Assembly (NCBI RefSeq): GCF_019207085.1
Contig: NZ_JAATOM010000007.1
Coordinates: 219,379 to 283,378 of the forward strand
Origin: Variovorax sp. dw_308
GTDB lineage: Bacteria; Pseudomonadota; Gammaproteobacteria; Burkholderiales; Burkholderiaceae_C
DNA length: 64,000 nucleotides
Reading direction: 5' to 3'
In this document: in pieces, positions 8,787 through 17,376 of the stretch
Layout of the letters: the number at the start of each line of letters is the position of its first letter
How positions within the stretch are numbered: the first letter of the stretch is position 1
The notes under the pieces: model-generated
Seen by the model: the letters and a program-made list of their open reading frames with translations, nothing else
Databases searched by the model: none
Told to the model about the DNA's origin: nothing
Program-made: the position numbers and the translations under genes

Positions 8787-9518
8787 ATGCCCTCGCTGCT
8801 CGTCATCAATCCCAACACCTCCGAATCCGTCAGCCTGCTGCTGCAGCAATACGTGCAGCAGGAGGTTGGCGATGCCCTCGACGTCCACACGATCACGGCG
8901 CGATTCGGCGCCCCGTACATCTCGTCCGAAGCCAGCTATGCAGTGGCCAACCACACCGTGCTCGACGCCTGGGCGGCCGCGCTCGCGCAGGGTCGCAAGC
9001 CCGATGCGGTGCTGATCGGCTGCTTCGGCGACCCCGGCCTCTTCGCCCTGCGCGAGGGCGCCGGCGTGCCGGTGGGCGCGCTGGCCGAAGCGGCGTTCGC
9101 AGCGGCGGCCTGGCATGGCCGCTTTGCCATCGTGACGGGTGGCGAACGTTGGCGGCCGATGCTGCAGCGCCTGGCCGCCTCGCTCGGCCACGCGCAGACG
9201 CTGGCCGGCATCCACACCGTCGCGCCCACCGGCGCCGAGCTCGCCACCGACCCGGCCGGCGCACGCAAGTTGCTCGCGCAAGCCTGCCGCGAAGCCGCCG
9301 AACGCTTCGACGCACAGGCCATCATCCTCGGCGGCGCAGGCCTCGCCGGCATCGCCAACTGCATCGCCGAACAGGTGCCGGTGCCGCTCATCGACAGCGT
9401 GCAGGCCGGCGCGCAGTGGGCGCTCGACGCGGTGCGCGACGGGCAGAAGACAGCCGGGCCCGGCGGCTTCGGCGTAGCGTGGCAGAACGTCTCGCCGGAG
9501 ATGGCCGCGCTGAGGTAG
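8787..9518 (+). CDS. Asp/Glu/hydantoin racemase family protein with one catalytic Cys missing
   Basis: The 243-residue protein has the family N terminus (LLVINPNTSESV). Cys79 in LIGCFGDPGL matches the first catalytic cysteine of hydantoin and allantoin racemases. The second site, normally LGCAG, reads LGGAG here (Gly183 instead of Cys), so two-base racemisation in the classical way looks impossible. It follows the transporter permease by 31 bases and is probably in the same operon, so it may act on the imported compound. It could be a one-cysteine racemase, an isomerase or decarboxylase-like member, or a binding protein. Confidence 0.85.
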   Translation: MPSLLVINPNTSESVSLLLQQYVQQEVGDALDVHTITARFGAPYISSEASYAVANHTVLDAWAAALAQGRKPDAVLIGCFGDPGLFALREGAGVPVGALAEAAFAAAAWHGRFAIVTGGERWRPMLQRLAASLGHAQTLAGIHTVAPTGAELATDPAGARKLLAQACREAAERFDAQAIILGGAGLAGIANCIAEQVPVPLIDSVQAGAQWALDAVRDGQKTAGPGGFGVAWQNVSPEMAALR

Positions 9519-9593
9519 CGAAGCGCGCGCGGCGGCTCGAGCCAACACCCGCGTTGCTGGCGCGGTTCTGCGCTTGGTGCCACCATCCATCGG

Positions 9594-10502
9594 ATGACCA
9601 GCGCAAACCCCACCTCCCACGTCACCCACCTCACCGAACTGCAGCCCGTCGCCACGCCGCGCGGCATCGACCACATCGTGGCGGGCGTCTCCACCAGCGA
9701 CGGCGATGGCGTCAAGCTCACGCGCGTGCTGCAGCAGACCTTGCAGCAGCGACTCGACCCCTACCTGATGCTCGACGCCTTCGGCAGCGACAACCCCGGC
9801 GACTACATCGGCGGCTTCCCGAACCATCCGCATCGCGGCTTCGAGACCGTCACCTACATGATCGCCGGCCGCATGCGGCACCGCGACAGCGCGGGCCACG
9901 AAGGCCTGCTCTCGAATGGTGGCGTGCAGTGGATGACGGCCGGCCGCGGCCTCGTGCACAGCGAGTTGCCCGAGCAGGAAGACGGCGTGATGGAAGGCTT
10001 CCAGCTCTGGCTCAACCTCCCGGCGAAGGACAAGATGTGCGACCCTTGGTACCGCGACATCCAGAGCGCCGAGATCCCCGAGTACCTGACCCCCGCCGGC
10101 GTCCATGTGCGCGTGATCGCCGGCACGAGCCACGGCGTGCAGGGCGCGATGCAGCGCCAGCACACCGAGCCGCTCTACCTCGACATCACGCTGCCGCCCG
10201 GCGCCGAGTTCTGGCAGCCCCTGCCGGACGACCGCAACGCGCTGGTCTATGCGTTTCGCGAGTCAGTGTGGATCGGCAGCAGCGAGGTGCCGACCCGCCG
10301 CATGGCGATCCTGGCCAACGATAGCGGCAGCGACGGCCTGCGCCTGCGCGCCGCCGCCACCAACCACAGCCCGGCGCGCGCCCTGCTCATCGCCGGCAAG
10401 CCGCTGCATGAGCCGATCGCACAATACGGACCGTTCGTGATGAACACGCGCGAGCAATTGATGGAAGCGGTCCACGATTTCCAGAATGGGAGCCTGGGTT
10501 GA
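9594..10502 (+). CDS. Pirin family protein
   Basis: The 302-residue bicupin has the pirin N-terminal metal site: NHPHRGFETVTYMIAGRMRH supplies two histidines, and VHSE later supplies a further His and Glu. The C-terminal cupin spans about 190-290. Bacterial pirins include quercetin dioxygenases and regulators of central metabolism; the role here is not shown. It stands alone, with 75 bases before it, and the next gene follows after a repeat-containing gap. Confidence 0.92.
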   Translation: MTSANPTSHVTHLTELQPVATPRGIDHIVAGVSTSDGDGVKLTRVLQQTLQQRLDPYLMLDAFGSDNPGDYIGGFPNHPHRGFETVTYMIAGRMRHRDSAGHEGLLSNGGVQWMTAGRGLVHSELPEQEDGVMEGFQLWLNLPAKDKMCDPWYRDIQSAEIPEYLTPAGVHVRVIAGTSHGVQGAMQRQHTEPLYLDITLPPGAEFWQPLPDDRNALVYAFRESVWIGSSEVPTRRMAILANDSGSDGLRLRAAATNHSPARALLIAGKPLHEPIAQYGPFVMNTREQLMEAVHDFQNGSLG

Positions 10503-10546
10503 GCACCGCGGCGCCATGGCGAGCGAAGCCTTAGCGAGTTTCAGAG

Positions 10547-10717
10547 GGTGAGAAGATTTCGTAGCGAGGGCGTCGAGGTCGGGATGAGGAGCGGAGCCGC
10601 ACTCACGTGCGGCGACAACGCAGTTGCGGCGAGGCTGACAATTGCGCGAAGCGCTTGTCATGCCGGAGCCGACACCGCAGGCCCGAGATCGGTGGCCGCA
10701 GTAGAAAGATTCTCATC
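10547..10717. repeat. Split copy of a hairpin element (partner at 12661-12722)
   Basis: The left part 10547-10568 and right part 10684-10717 together match the reverse complement of the 12661-12722 hairpin. The shared words are GATTTCGTAGCGAG and GAGATCGGTGGCCGCAG. A 115-base segment separates the two parts here, bordered on both sides by CGAG. Confidence 0.65.
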
Positions 10718-10737
10718 CTGTGGGCAGAATGGTTTTC

Positions 10738-11064
10738 ATGAGCACGCCCTACACCCCCGAGTCCACCGACCGCGCCGCGGTTGACCACCTGCCAGGCGCC
10801 ACCGTCGTCGAGTTCGGCACCAACTGGTGCGGCTTCTGCCAACGCGCAGAACCGCTGATCGACGAGGCCTTCGAAGCCCATGCCGACGTGCGGCGCATCC
10901 GCGTGGAGGACGGCAGCGGCAGGGCCCTGGGCCGCAGCTTCCGCGTCCGGCTGTGGCCCACGCTGGTGTTCATGCGCGACGGCAAGGAACTCGCACGCGT
11001 GGTGCGCCCGACCAGCGCCGATGAAATCAGCCGGGCGCTCGCCCAGATCGTCGCGCCGGCTTGA
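10738..11064 (+). CDS. Thioredoxin family protein
   Basis: A 108-residue single thioredoxin fold without a signal peptide. The active site is WCGFC (Cys31 and Cys34) instead of the usual WCGPC, and the cis-proline is in LWPTLVFMRDG. It would act as a cytoplasmic disulfide reductase. In-frame GTG and ATG codons at 10720 and 10729 are alternative starts; none has a strong ribosome-binding site. The Phe between the cysteines would change the redox potential compared with thioredoxin 1. Confidence 0.9.
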   Translation: MSTPYTPESTDRAAVDHLPGATVVEFGTNWCGFCQRAEPLIDEAFEAHADVRRIRVEDGSGRALGRSFRVRLWPTLVFMRDGKELARVVRPTSADEISRALAQIVAPA

Positions 11065-11205
11065 ACAGGATCTGCAGACCCGCGCACGCCCGATGTCGAT
11101 TTCGCGTGCCCTCGTTCGACGTGTAGACAGGGCCGCCGCGCAGGGCCAGCCATCGACCGGCCGGCAGCCCTTTCACAACCCCAATCCTTCAGGAGTACCC
11201 GAGAA

Positions 11206-11643
11206 ATGAAATTCATGGTCATCGTCAAGGCCGACGCCAACACCGAAGCCGGCGTCATGCCCTCCGAGCAACTGCTCACGGAGATGGGCAAGTTCAACGA
11301 ATCGCTGGTCAAGGCCGGCGTGCTGCTCGCGGGCGAAGGCCTGCACCCCAGCTCCAAGGGCGCACGCATCCGCTACAACGGCGCGCAGCGCACCGTGATC
11401 GACGGACCCTTCGCGGAGACCAAGGAACTGGTCGCCGGCTTCTGGCTGATCCAGGTCAAGTCGAAGGCGGAGGCCATCGAATGGCTCAAGCGCGCGCCCT
11501 TCGGCGACGGCGCCGAGATCGAGATCCGCCAGGTGTTCTCGCCTGAGGATTTCGGCCCGGCCCTCACGCCGGAACTCAGGGCCAACGAAGAACGGCTGCG
11601 GGCAGAAGCCGCCGCACAACAACAGCAGCAGCAGCAGCATTGA
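11206..11643 (+). CDS. YciI-like DGPF-domain protein
   Basis: The 145-residue protein has the family signature DGPFAETKELVAGFWLI (about 66-82), the DGPF motif that names the group. Proteins of this kind are typically encoded next to ECF42 sigma factors, as here. The tail is a run of glutamines ending in His, encoded by repeated CAA/CAG codons. A good GGAGT precedes the start. The biochemical role of DGPF proteins is unknown; they resemble ferredoxin-like dimeric enzymes. Confidence 0.9.
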   Translation: MKFMVIVKADANTEAGVMPSEQLLTEMGKFNESLVKAGVLLAGEGLHPSSKGARIRYNGAQRTVIDGPFAETKELVAGFWLIQVKSKAEAIEWLKRAPFGDGAEIEIRQVFSPEDFGPALTPELRANEERLRAEAAAQQQQQQQH

Positions 11644-11662
11644 GCGCCAGGCGGAACACACC

Positions 11663-12103
11663 ATGCGATTCATGATCATCCGCAAGGCCGACGCCGAAAC
11701 CGAATCCGAGACCAGCCCCGCAGGCCCCCAGCATGCGCAGCTGCTCCAGGACATGATGGCCTACAACCAGGCCATGCTCGATGCCGGCATCATGCGCGGC
11801 GGCCAGGGCCTCAAGCCCAGCTCGACCGGCGCACGCGTGCAGTTCAAGGACGGCAAACCCACCGTTACCGACGGTCCCTTCGCCGAGGCCAGGGAACTGA
11901 TCGCCGGCTTCACGCTGATCGAGGTGAAGTCGAAGGAGGAAGCGCTCGAATGAGTGCGCCGCTGGCCCGCGAGCGACGGCCAAGGCAACGTGTCGCTGGA
12001 ACTGCGGCAGCTCTATGAACTCGAGGACTTCGAAGGCGTGGCCGAGCCGCAGTTGAAGGACCTCGAGCAGCAGATGCACGCTTCGGCCGACGTGCCGCGC
12101 TGA
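11663..12103 (+). pseudogene. Second DGPF-domain gene, interrupted by an in-frame TGA
   Basis: The frame opens as a YciI-like protein with DGPFAEARELIAGFTLIEVKSKEEALE and meets TGA at 11951-11953. Without a frameshift, translation after the TGA continues with VRRWPASDGQGNVSLELRQL and ends at a normal TGA at 12101, giving a 146-residue family-length protein. Family members have Trp at this position (EALEW), so TGG has become TGA by one base. It lies 19 bases after the intact paralogue. It may be a true nonsense mutation, a sequencing error or a readthrough case. The truncated product would have 96 residues. Confidence 0.85.
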
Positions 12104-12129
12104 AGCTCAAGAAGAACCAGGGAGACCGA

Positions 12130-12672
12130 ATGCTGAAGAAGATCCTGCTCACCCTCTTGCTGCTGCTCGCGGCCGCCATCGCGATCGTGCTCGGGCTGGC
12201 CGCCGGCAAGCCCGACACCTTCCGGGTCGAGCGCAGCGTGACGATCCAGGCGCCGCCGGAGAAGATCGCGCCGCTCATCGAGAACTTCCAGAACTGGAGC
12301 ACCTGGTCCCCCTATGAAAAGCTCGACCCGTCGATGAAGCGCGTGTTCAGCGGCGCACCCAGCGGCAAGGGCGCCGTCTACGCCTGGGACGGCACCGGGA
12401 ATGCCGGCGCTGGCCGCATGGAGATCGTCGAGTCGATGCCTCAGCGGATTGGCATCCGGCTCGATTTCAGCAAGCCCTTCACGGCCCACAACATGGCCGC
12501 GTTCATCTTGCAAGCGCAGGGCGCAGGGGCAACGCAAGTCACCTGGTCGATGGAAGGCCCAGCGCCCCTGGTGTCGAAGATCATGCAGGTGTTCTTCAGC
12601 ATGGACACGATGATCGGCACGGACTTCGAAGCCGGCCTTGCCAACCTCAAGGCCGCGGCGGAGAAGGTGTGA
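12130..12672 (+). CDS. SRPBCC (polyketide cyclase-like) family protein
   Basis: The 180-residue protein has an N-terminal hydrophobic segment (LLTLLLLLAAAIAIVLGLAAG) that acts as signal or anchor. A START-like SRPBCC domain follows: VERSVTIQAPPEKIAPLIENFQNWSTWSPYE is the typical first strand and helices. It lies between the DGPF genes and the ECF sigma factor, all on the same strand, and is likely part of that regulated group. Such domains bind hydrophobic ligands. No catalytic function can be assigned. Its stop codon lies within the left arm of the downstream hairpin. Confidence 0.88.
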   Translation: MLKKILLTLLLLLAAAIAIVLGLAAGKPDTFRVERSVTIQAPPEKIAPLIENFQNWSTWSPYEKLDPSMKRVFSGAPSGKGAVYAWDGTGNAGAGRMEIVESMPQRIGIRLDFSKPFTAHNMAAFILQAQGAGATQVTWSMEGPAPLVSKIMQVFFSMDTMIGTDFEAGLANLKAAAEKV

Positions 12673-12722
12673 ATATTTCTACTGCGGCCACCGATCTCGC
12701 TACGAAATCTTCACACCTTCTC
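12661..12722. repeat. Strong hairpin repeat between SRPBCC and sigma factor genes
   Basis: Arms GAGAAGGTGTGAATATTTC (12661-12679) and its complement (12704-12722) match at 18 of 19 positions, with a 24-base loop. The left arm includes the SRPBCC stop codon and the right arm ends seven bases before the sigma factor start. A related, split copy lies at 10547-10717 in the other orientation. Confidence 0.8.
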
Positions 12723-12729
12723 GAATGAC

Positions 12730-14001
12730 GTGAGCGCCACCCACAGTGCCATCGATGCGGTCTGGCGCATCGAGTCGGCACGGATCATTGCGACCCTCGC
12801 GCGCATCGTGCGCGACGTCGGCCTGGCCGAGGAACTGGCGCAGGACGCGTTGGTCACGGCACTGGAGAAATGGCCGCGCGAGGGCGTGCCCGACAACCCC
12901 GGCGCCTGGCTCGTGGCCGCTGCCAAGTACCGCGCGCTCGACGAACTGCGCCGTCGCAAGATGATCGAGCGCAAGCAGGATGAATACGGTCGCGAACTGG
13001 AAGTGCACGAGGCGCACCTGCACGTCGATTCCCACGAGGCACTCGACGACGAGGTGGGCGACGACCTGCTGCGCCTGATCTTCATCGCCTGCCATCCGGT
13101 GCTCTCGCCGGCTGCCCGTGCTGCGCTCACGCTGCGCCTGCTCGGCGGCCTCACGACCGACGAGATCGCCCGCGCCTTCCTCGTGCCCGAGGCCACGATG
13201 GCGCAACGCATCGTCCGCGCCAAGCGCACGCTGTCCGAGGCCCGGGTGCCTTTCGAAATGCCGCACGCGAGCGAGTTGCCGAAGCGCCTGGCATCGGTCC
13301 TCGAAGTGATCTACCTCGTCTTCAACGAAGGCTATGCCGCGACGGCAGGCGACACCTGGATGCGCCCCGCGCTTTGCGAGGAAGCGCTGCGGCTCGGCCG
13401 CATCCTGGCGGAGCTGGTGCCCGCCGAACCGGAGGTGCACGGCCTGGTCGCTCTCATGGAAATCCAGGCCTCGCGAACGCCGGCGCGCGTGGACGCGCAA
13501 GGCACGCCGATCCTCCTGCTTGAACAGGACCGGTCACGCTGGGACTGGTTGCTGGTGCAGCGCGGCCTCGCCGCCCTCGCGCGGGCGGAAGTGCTGAGCG
13601 GGGCGCTCGGCGAGGCGCTCGGCCCCTATGCGATGCAGGCCGCCATCGCCGCCTGCCATGCACGCGCCCGCACGCCCGATGCCACCGACTGGCTCCGCAT
13701 CGCCGCGCTTTACGACGCGCTCGCGCAACTCACGCCCTCGCCCGTCATCGAACTCAATCGCGCGGTCGCGCTGTCGTTCGCCTTCGGTCCGGCAGCAGGC
13801 CTGGAGGTGGTCGACATGCTCGTCGCCCAAGGCGCCTTGCGCGGCTACCACCTGCTGTCCAGCGTGCGGGGCGACTTGCTCGCGAAACTCGGCCGCGCGG
13901 ACGAAGCACGCGCCGAGTTCGAAGCCGCCGCGGCGCTCACGCGCAACGCCCGCGAGCGCGCCTTGCTGCTCGACCGCGCGGCCAGTTGTGCTTCTCCATA
14001 G
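12730..14001 (+). CDS. ECF42-type RNA polymerase sigma factor
   Basis: The 423-residue protein has sigma region 2 at about 15-85 (AEELAQDALVTALEKWP), region 4 at about 125-180 (TTDEIARAFLVPEATMAQRIVRAKRTL) and a long C-terminal extension of the DUF6596/TPR-like kind. The ECF42 hallmark EQDRSRWD is at 265-272. ECF42 factors have no anti-sigma gene and instead sit next to DGPF genes, which is the arrangement seen here; the extension is thought to control activity. GTG start. Likely targets are the DGPF and SRPBCC genes just upstream. Confidence 0.93.
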   Translation: MSATHSAIDAVWRIESARIIATLARIVRDVGLAEELAQDALVTALEKWPREGVPDNPGAWLVAAAKYRALDELRRRKMIERKQDEYGRELEVHEAHLHVDSHEALDDEVGDDLLRLIFIACHPVLSPAARAALTLRLLGGLTTDEIARAFLVPEATMAQRIVRAKRTLSEARVPFEMPHASELPKRLASVLEVIYLVFNEGYAATAGDTWMRPALCEEALRLGRILAELVPAEPEVHGLVALMEIQASRTPARVDAQGTPILLLEQDRSRWDWLLVQRGLAALARAEVLSGALGEALGPYAMQAAIAACHARARTPDATDWLRIAALYDALAQLTPSPVIELNRAVALSFAFGPAAGLEVVDMLVAQGALRGYHLLSSVRGDLLAKLGRADEARAEFEAAAALTRNARERALLLDRAASCASP

Positions 14002-14133
14002 CCTTCGGGCCTTTACGTTCACCGAACTTTACGCACGCTCACCGCCGGCTCACGCTTGCGACACAGAGCGATCCCACACTCCCTCTCACCTGCTGCCGAG
14101 TGGCATCAGTCTTCTTCGAAAGGAAGCTTTCTC

Positions 14134-14664
14134 ATGATCTCGCTCACCCAACGTCTCGTCTCCGCCGGCTTGCTGGCAACCGCGGCCTTCGCCGCTTCGG
14201 CCCAGGCGCCCGCAGCACCCGCCACCGCGCCAGGCGCGCCCGCCGCCGAGCAGCGGATGGACCGCCAGCAACGCGATGGCAAGTTCTTCGAACGCATGCA
14301 GGCACGCCACGCGCAGCGCCAGGCCGCCTTGAAGGCCAAGCTCAACCTGAGCGCCGCGCAGGAAGGCGCATGGTCGACCTACACCGCGGCCACCGCGCCA
14401 CCGGCGCGCCCACCGCAACGGCCTGACCGCGCCGAGTTCGAAAAGCTCACGACGCCGCAGCGCATCGACCGCATGCAGGCGCGCCAGGCCGAACGCCAGG
14501 CCATGTTCGCCAAGCGCGCAGACGCGACGAAGAGTTTCTACGCCGCTCTCTCGCCGGAGCAGCAGAAGACCTTCGACGCCGAGTCCCTGGCCATGATGCG
14601 CCACGGCCCGCGCGACGGCCAGGACCACCACGGCCATCGTCCGCCGCCGCCCGCGAAGGGTTGA
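14134..14664 (+). CDS. Spy/CpxP-like periplasmic protein (LTXXQ motif)
   Basis: The protein has 176 residues with a signal peptide (cleavage near ASA-QAP) and a helical body rich in Gln, Arg and Met. LNLSAAQEGAW and LTTPQRIDRMQARQ are the two LTxxQ-type repeats of the Spy/CpxP chaperone fold, and YAALSPEQQKTF near the end is also typical. The C terminus is His- and Pro-rich (HHGHRPPPPAKG), which could bind metal. AAGGAAG precedes the ATG. It would act in the periplasm in envelope stress or metal handling. Confidence 0.8.
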   Translation: MISLTQRLVSAGLLATAAFAASAQAPAAPATAPGAPAAEQRMDRQQRDGKFFERMQARHAQRQAALKAKLNLSAAQEGAWSTYTAATAPPARPPQRPDRAEFEKLTTPQRIDRMQARQAERQAMFAKRADATKSFYAALSPEQQKTFDAESLAMMRHGPRDGQDHHGHRPPPPAKG

Positions 14665-14700
14665 AGCCGAGGCCGCGTCGGCGGCCTCTCAAAAGACACG

Positions 14701-14735
14701 AAGCCCGCGGCGCGCATGCACCGCGGGCTTCTTCA
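14701..14735. terminator. Bidirectional terminator
   Basis: A perfect 10-bp stem AAGCCCGCGG / CCGCGGGCTT with a 10-base loop, between the convergent genes ending at 14664 and 14765. Confidence 0.75.
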
Positions 14736-14764
14736 CGTGCTTCTTCACTCAGGGCGCCATCCGC

Positions 14765-15130
14765 TCACTTTGGCGTGCCTGTCTCGTGCGCCGGATTGGT
14801 CGGCACGTCCGGCCGCTCACCCTTCTCGCCGCCGCGGAAGGTGGGGCGTGTCTTGTAGGTCTGCTGGCGCACCTCGGCACGCGTGGTGTCGCTGATCGGC
14901 GTGGGCATCACGTTGGGTTGATGGTTGATCGTGGTGCTCGCCTCGCCGCCGGGCGTCAACGAATTGGCCGGGGTGCGATTGTGGATGCGCGCTTCGGTGC
15001 GCACAGCGTCACGCGATACCGGCGCATCGACGCTCGCGCCCGGTTGCACCGGCTCAGGCTTCTGCGCCATTGCACTGCCCGCGACGGCCAGCATGCCCGC
15101 CAGCAGGGTGGATGAAATGAGTTGCTTCAT
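14765..15130 (-). CDS. Small exported protein of unknown function
   Basis: The 121-residue protein has a clear signal peptide (KQLISSTLLAGMLAVAGSAMA, cleaved before QKPE). The mature part is hydrophilic, rich in Thr, Pro and Arg, with no cysteines and no domain I recognise. AGGAAG lies upstream of the ATG. It is probably periplasmic and disordered. Confidence 0.7.
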   Translation of the reverse strand: MKQLISSTLLAGMLAVAGSAMAQKPEPVQPGASVDAPVSRDAVRTEARIHNRTPANSLTPGGEASTTINHQPNVMPTPISDTTRAEVRQQTYKTRPTFRGGEKGERPDVPTNPAHETGTPK

Positions 15131-15232
15131 GGTGTCTTCCTTTGGATGGGTTGGAAATCTCCGGCTCCTTGCAGAACCGTGAAATCACCGTAGGCCGCCG
15201 GCCCAGCGCCGGAATGTGGTCATCGGACAGAC

Positions 15233-15299
15233 ACCCCTGTAGGAACAGGCCGCCGTGAGTCGAAGGAGCGGCCTGAACGTCGCGCACTCCTACAGGCAC
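15233..15299. repeat. REP-like inverted repeat with the TGTAGGA word
   Basis: CCTGTAGGA at the left and TCCTACAGG at the right enclose a smaller inverted pair CAGGCCGC / GCGGCCTG. The words resemble REP elements of pseudomonads and relatives. It lies between the small exported protein and the nuclease-family gene. Confidence 0.6.
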
Positions 15300-15330
15300 G
15301 GCCATGCCCGCGCCGTACAACGACTAATCC

Positions 15331-16119
15331 ATGACTCATCAACCACCCGCCACGCCCGTCATGCAATACACCCCCGCATCGCTCAAGGTGATGACGGTGA
15401 ACACGCACAAGGGCTTCACCGCGCTCAACCGCAAGTTCATCCTTCCTGAACTGCGCGATGCGGTGCGCACCGTCGGCGCGGACGTGGTGTTCCTGCAGGA
15501 AGTGCAGGGCACGCACGAGCGCCATGCGCGCAATCATGAGAACTGGCCCGACACGCCGCACTACGAGTTCCTCGCCGAGACCATGTGGCCGCAGTTCGCC
15601 TACGGGCGCAACGCGGTGTATCCGAAGGGACATCACGGCAACGCGGTGCTGTCGAAATTCCCGATCGTGGATTTCCGGAACCATGACGTGTCCATCGCCG
15701 GCCCCGAGAAGCGCGGCCTGCTGCATTGCGCGCTGCGCCTGCCCGGCCGGGCCAGCGACGTGCATGTGATCTGCGCGCACCTGGGCCTGGCCGAAGGGCA
15801 CCGCCAGCAGCAACTCGAGCTGCTCTGCCACATCGTGCGCGACGAGGTGCCGGCCGATGCCGCGCTGATCGTGGCCGGCGACTTCAACGACTGGCGTGGC
15901 CGCGCGCACGACGTGCTGGCCGAAGGTGCGTCATTGCGCGAGGTCTTCGTGCAGGCCAACGGAAGCGCCGCGCGCACCTTCCCGTCGCGCTTTCCGCTGC
16001 TGCCGCTGGACCGCATCTACGTGCGCAACGCGGGCGCGCATGCACCCGTGGTGCTGCCGCGCAAGCCCTGGTCGCACCTGTCGGACCATGCGCCGCTGGT
16101 GGCCGACATCGAACTTTGA
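15331..16119 (+). CDS. Endonuclease/exonuclease/phosphatase family protein, YbhP-like
   Basis: The 262-residue protein has the EEP fold landmarks: LKVMTVNTHKG at the first strand, FLQEVQG with the catalytic Glu, VAGDFNDWRG with Asp and Asn, and LSDHAPLVADI with the terminal Asp-His. It is the first gene of a tight operon with cardiolipin synthase and a YbhN-like protein, the same trio as E. coli ybhP-clsB-ybhN. There YbhP supports ClsB-dependent cardiolipin formation. An internal ATG at 15361 is an alternative start. Confidence 0.9.
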   Translation: MTHQPPATPVMQYTPASLKVMTVNTHKGFTALNRKFILPELRDAVRTVGADVVFLQEVQGTHERHARNHENWPDTPHYEFLAETMWPQFAYGRNAVYPKGHHGNAVLSKFPIVDFRNHDVSIAGPEKRGLLHCALRLPGRASDVHVICAHLGLAEGHRQQQLELLCHIVRDEVPADAALIVAGDFNDWRGRAHDVLAEGASLREVFVQANGSAARTFPSRFPLLPLDRIYVRNAGAHAPVVLPRKPWSHLSDHAPLVADIEL

Positions 16120-16140
16120 AACGACACGGAGAACCGCCCC

Positions 16141-17376
16141 ATGAGCAGCCGCTGGACCACCGGCAACAACGTCGAACTGCTGGAGAACGGCGAAAGCTTC
16201 TATCCGCGCGTGTTCGAGGCCATTGCCAACGCCGAGCGCGAAGTGATCATCGAGACCTTCATCCTGTTCGAGGACAAGGTCGGCGAGGGCCTGCGCGACG
16301 CCATGCTCGCGGCGGCGCAACGCGGCGTGAAGGTGGACCTCATGGTTGACGGCTTCGGTTCGCCGCATTTCTCGCATGCATTCGTCGAGGGCCTGACCCG
16401 CGCCGGCGTCAAGGTGCGCGCCTTCGACCCCGGCAGCCCGGTGCTCGGCAAGCGCGTGAACCTGCTGCGCCGCATGCACCGCAAGATCGTGGTCATCGAC
16501 GGCGTGCTGGCCTTCGTGGGCGGCATCAACTTCTCGGCCGACCATCTCGCGGACTTCGGCCCCAAGGCCAAGCAGGACTACGCGGTGGCCTTGCGCGGGC
16601 CGATCGTCAACGACATCCATCGCTTCGTGCTGCATGCCATCGCGGCCGGCGGCAAGGGCCACCGCTGGTACCGCCGCCGCGTGGAAGCAGCCACGCCGGA
16701 CGTGCAGGCAGGTCAGGCTGCAGGCGATGCCGACGTGCTCTTCGTCACGCGCGACAACCGCCACCACACCAACGACATCGAGCGCCACTACCGCGCCGCG
16801 ATCCGCTCGGCGCGCCACCGCATCACCATTGCCAATGCGTACTTCTTCCCAGGCTACACCTTGATCCGCGAGATGCGGCGCGCGGCCCGGCGTGGCGTCG
16901 ACGTGCGGCTGATCCTGCAAGGCGAGCCGGACATGCCGATCGTCAAGACGGCCGCACGCATGCTGTACCACCACCTTCTGCATGCGGGCGTGCGCATCTT
17001 CGAATACTGCGACCGCCCGCTGCACGGCAAGGTCGCATTGGTCGACGACAACTGGAGCACCGTGGGTTCCAGCAACCTCGACCCGCTCTCCCTCTCGCTC
17101 AACCTCGAAGCCAACGTGGTCGTGCGCGACAAGGCCTTCAACGCGGTGCTCGCCGGGCGGCTCGAGCACCTGATGCGCCACAGCTGCAAGCAGATCGAGA
17201 GCCAGCATCTCGACGACTGGAGCGGCTGGCGCCTGGTGCGCAGCTTCTTCATCTTCCACCTGATGCGCTGGTATCCCGCATGGGCCGGCTGGCTGCCGCC
17301 GCACGCACCACGGCTCGAGCGCGTGCGCGCCGGCCAGCACACGCCGGCCGGTGCAACCCGGACGGACGTGGCATGA
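16141..17376 (+). CDS. clsB: Cardiolipin synthase B
   Basis: The 411-residue phospholipase D superfamily protein has two HKD motifs: HRKIVVIDG starting at residue 113 and HGKVALVDD at residue 295, each followed by the conserved Gly-Gly/Ser-Asn segments (GGINFSADH, GSSNLDPLS). ClsB transfers a phosphatidyl group to make cardiolipin at the inner membrane. It lacks the N-terminal transmembrane helices of ClsA, as expected for ClsB. It starts 22 bases after the EEP gene and overlaps the next gene (ATGA). Confidence 0.95.
   Translation: MSSRWTTGNNVELLENGESFYPRVFEAIANAEREVIIETFILFEDKVGEGLRDAMLAAAQRGVKVDLMVDGFGSPHFSHAFVEGLTRAGVKVRAFDPGSPVLGKRVNLLRRMHRKIVVIDGVLAFVGGINFSADHLADFGPKAKQDYAVALRGPIVNDIHRFVLHAIAAGGKGHRWYRRRVEAATPDVQAGQAAGDADVLFVTRDNRHHTNDIERHYRAAIRSARHRITIANAYFFPGYTLIREMRRAARRGVDVRLILQGEPDMPIVKTAARMLYHHLLHAGVRIFEYCDRPLHGKVALVDDNWSTVGSSNLDPLSLSLNLEANVVVRDKAFNAVLAGRLEHLMRHSCKQIESQHLDDWSGWRLVRSFFIFHLMRWYPAWAGWLPPHAPRLERVRAGQHTPAGATRTDVA

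Noticed and set aside
11663..12103. A frameshift as explanation for the broken DGPF gene
   Set aside because: The sequence after the TGA continues in the same frame with family-like residues, so it is a substitution, not an indel.
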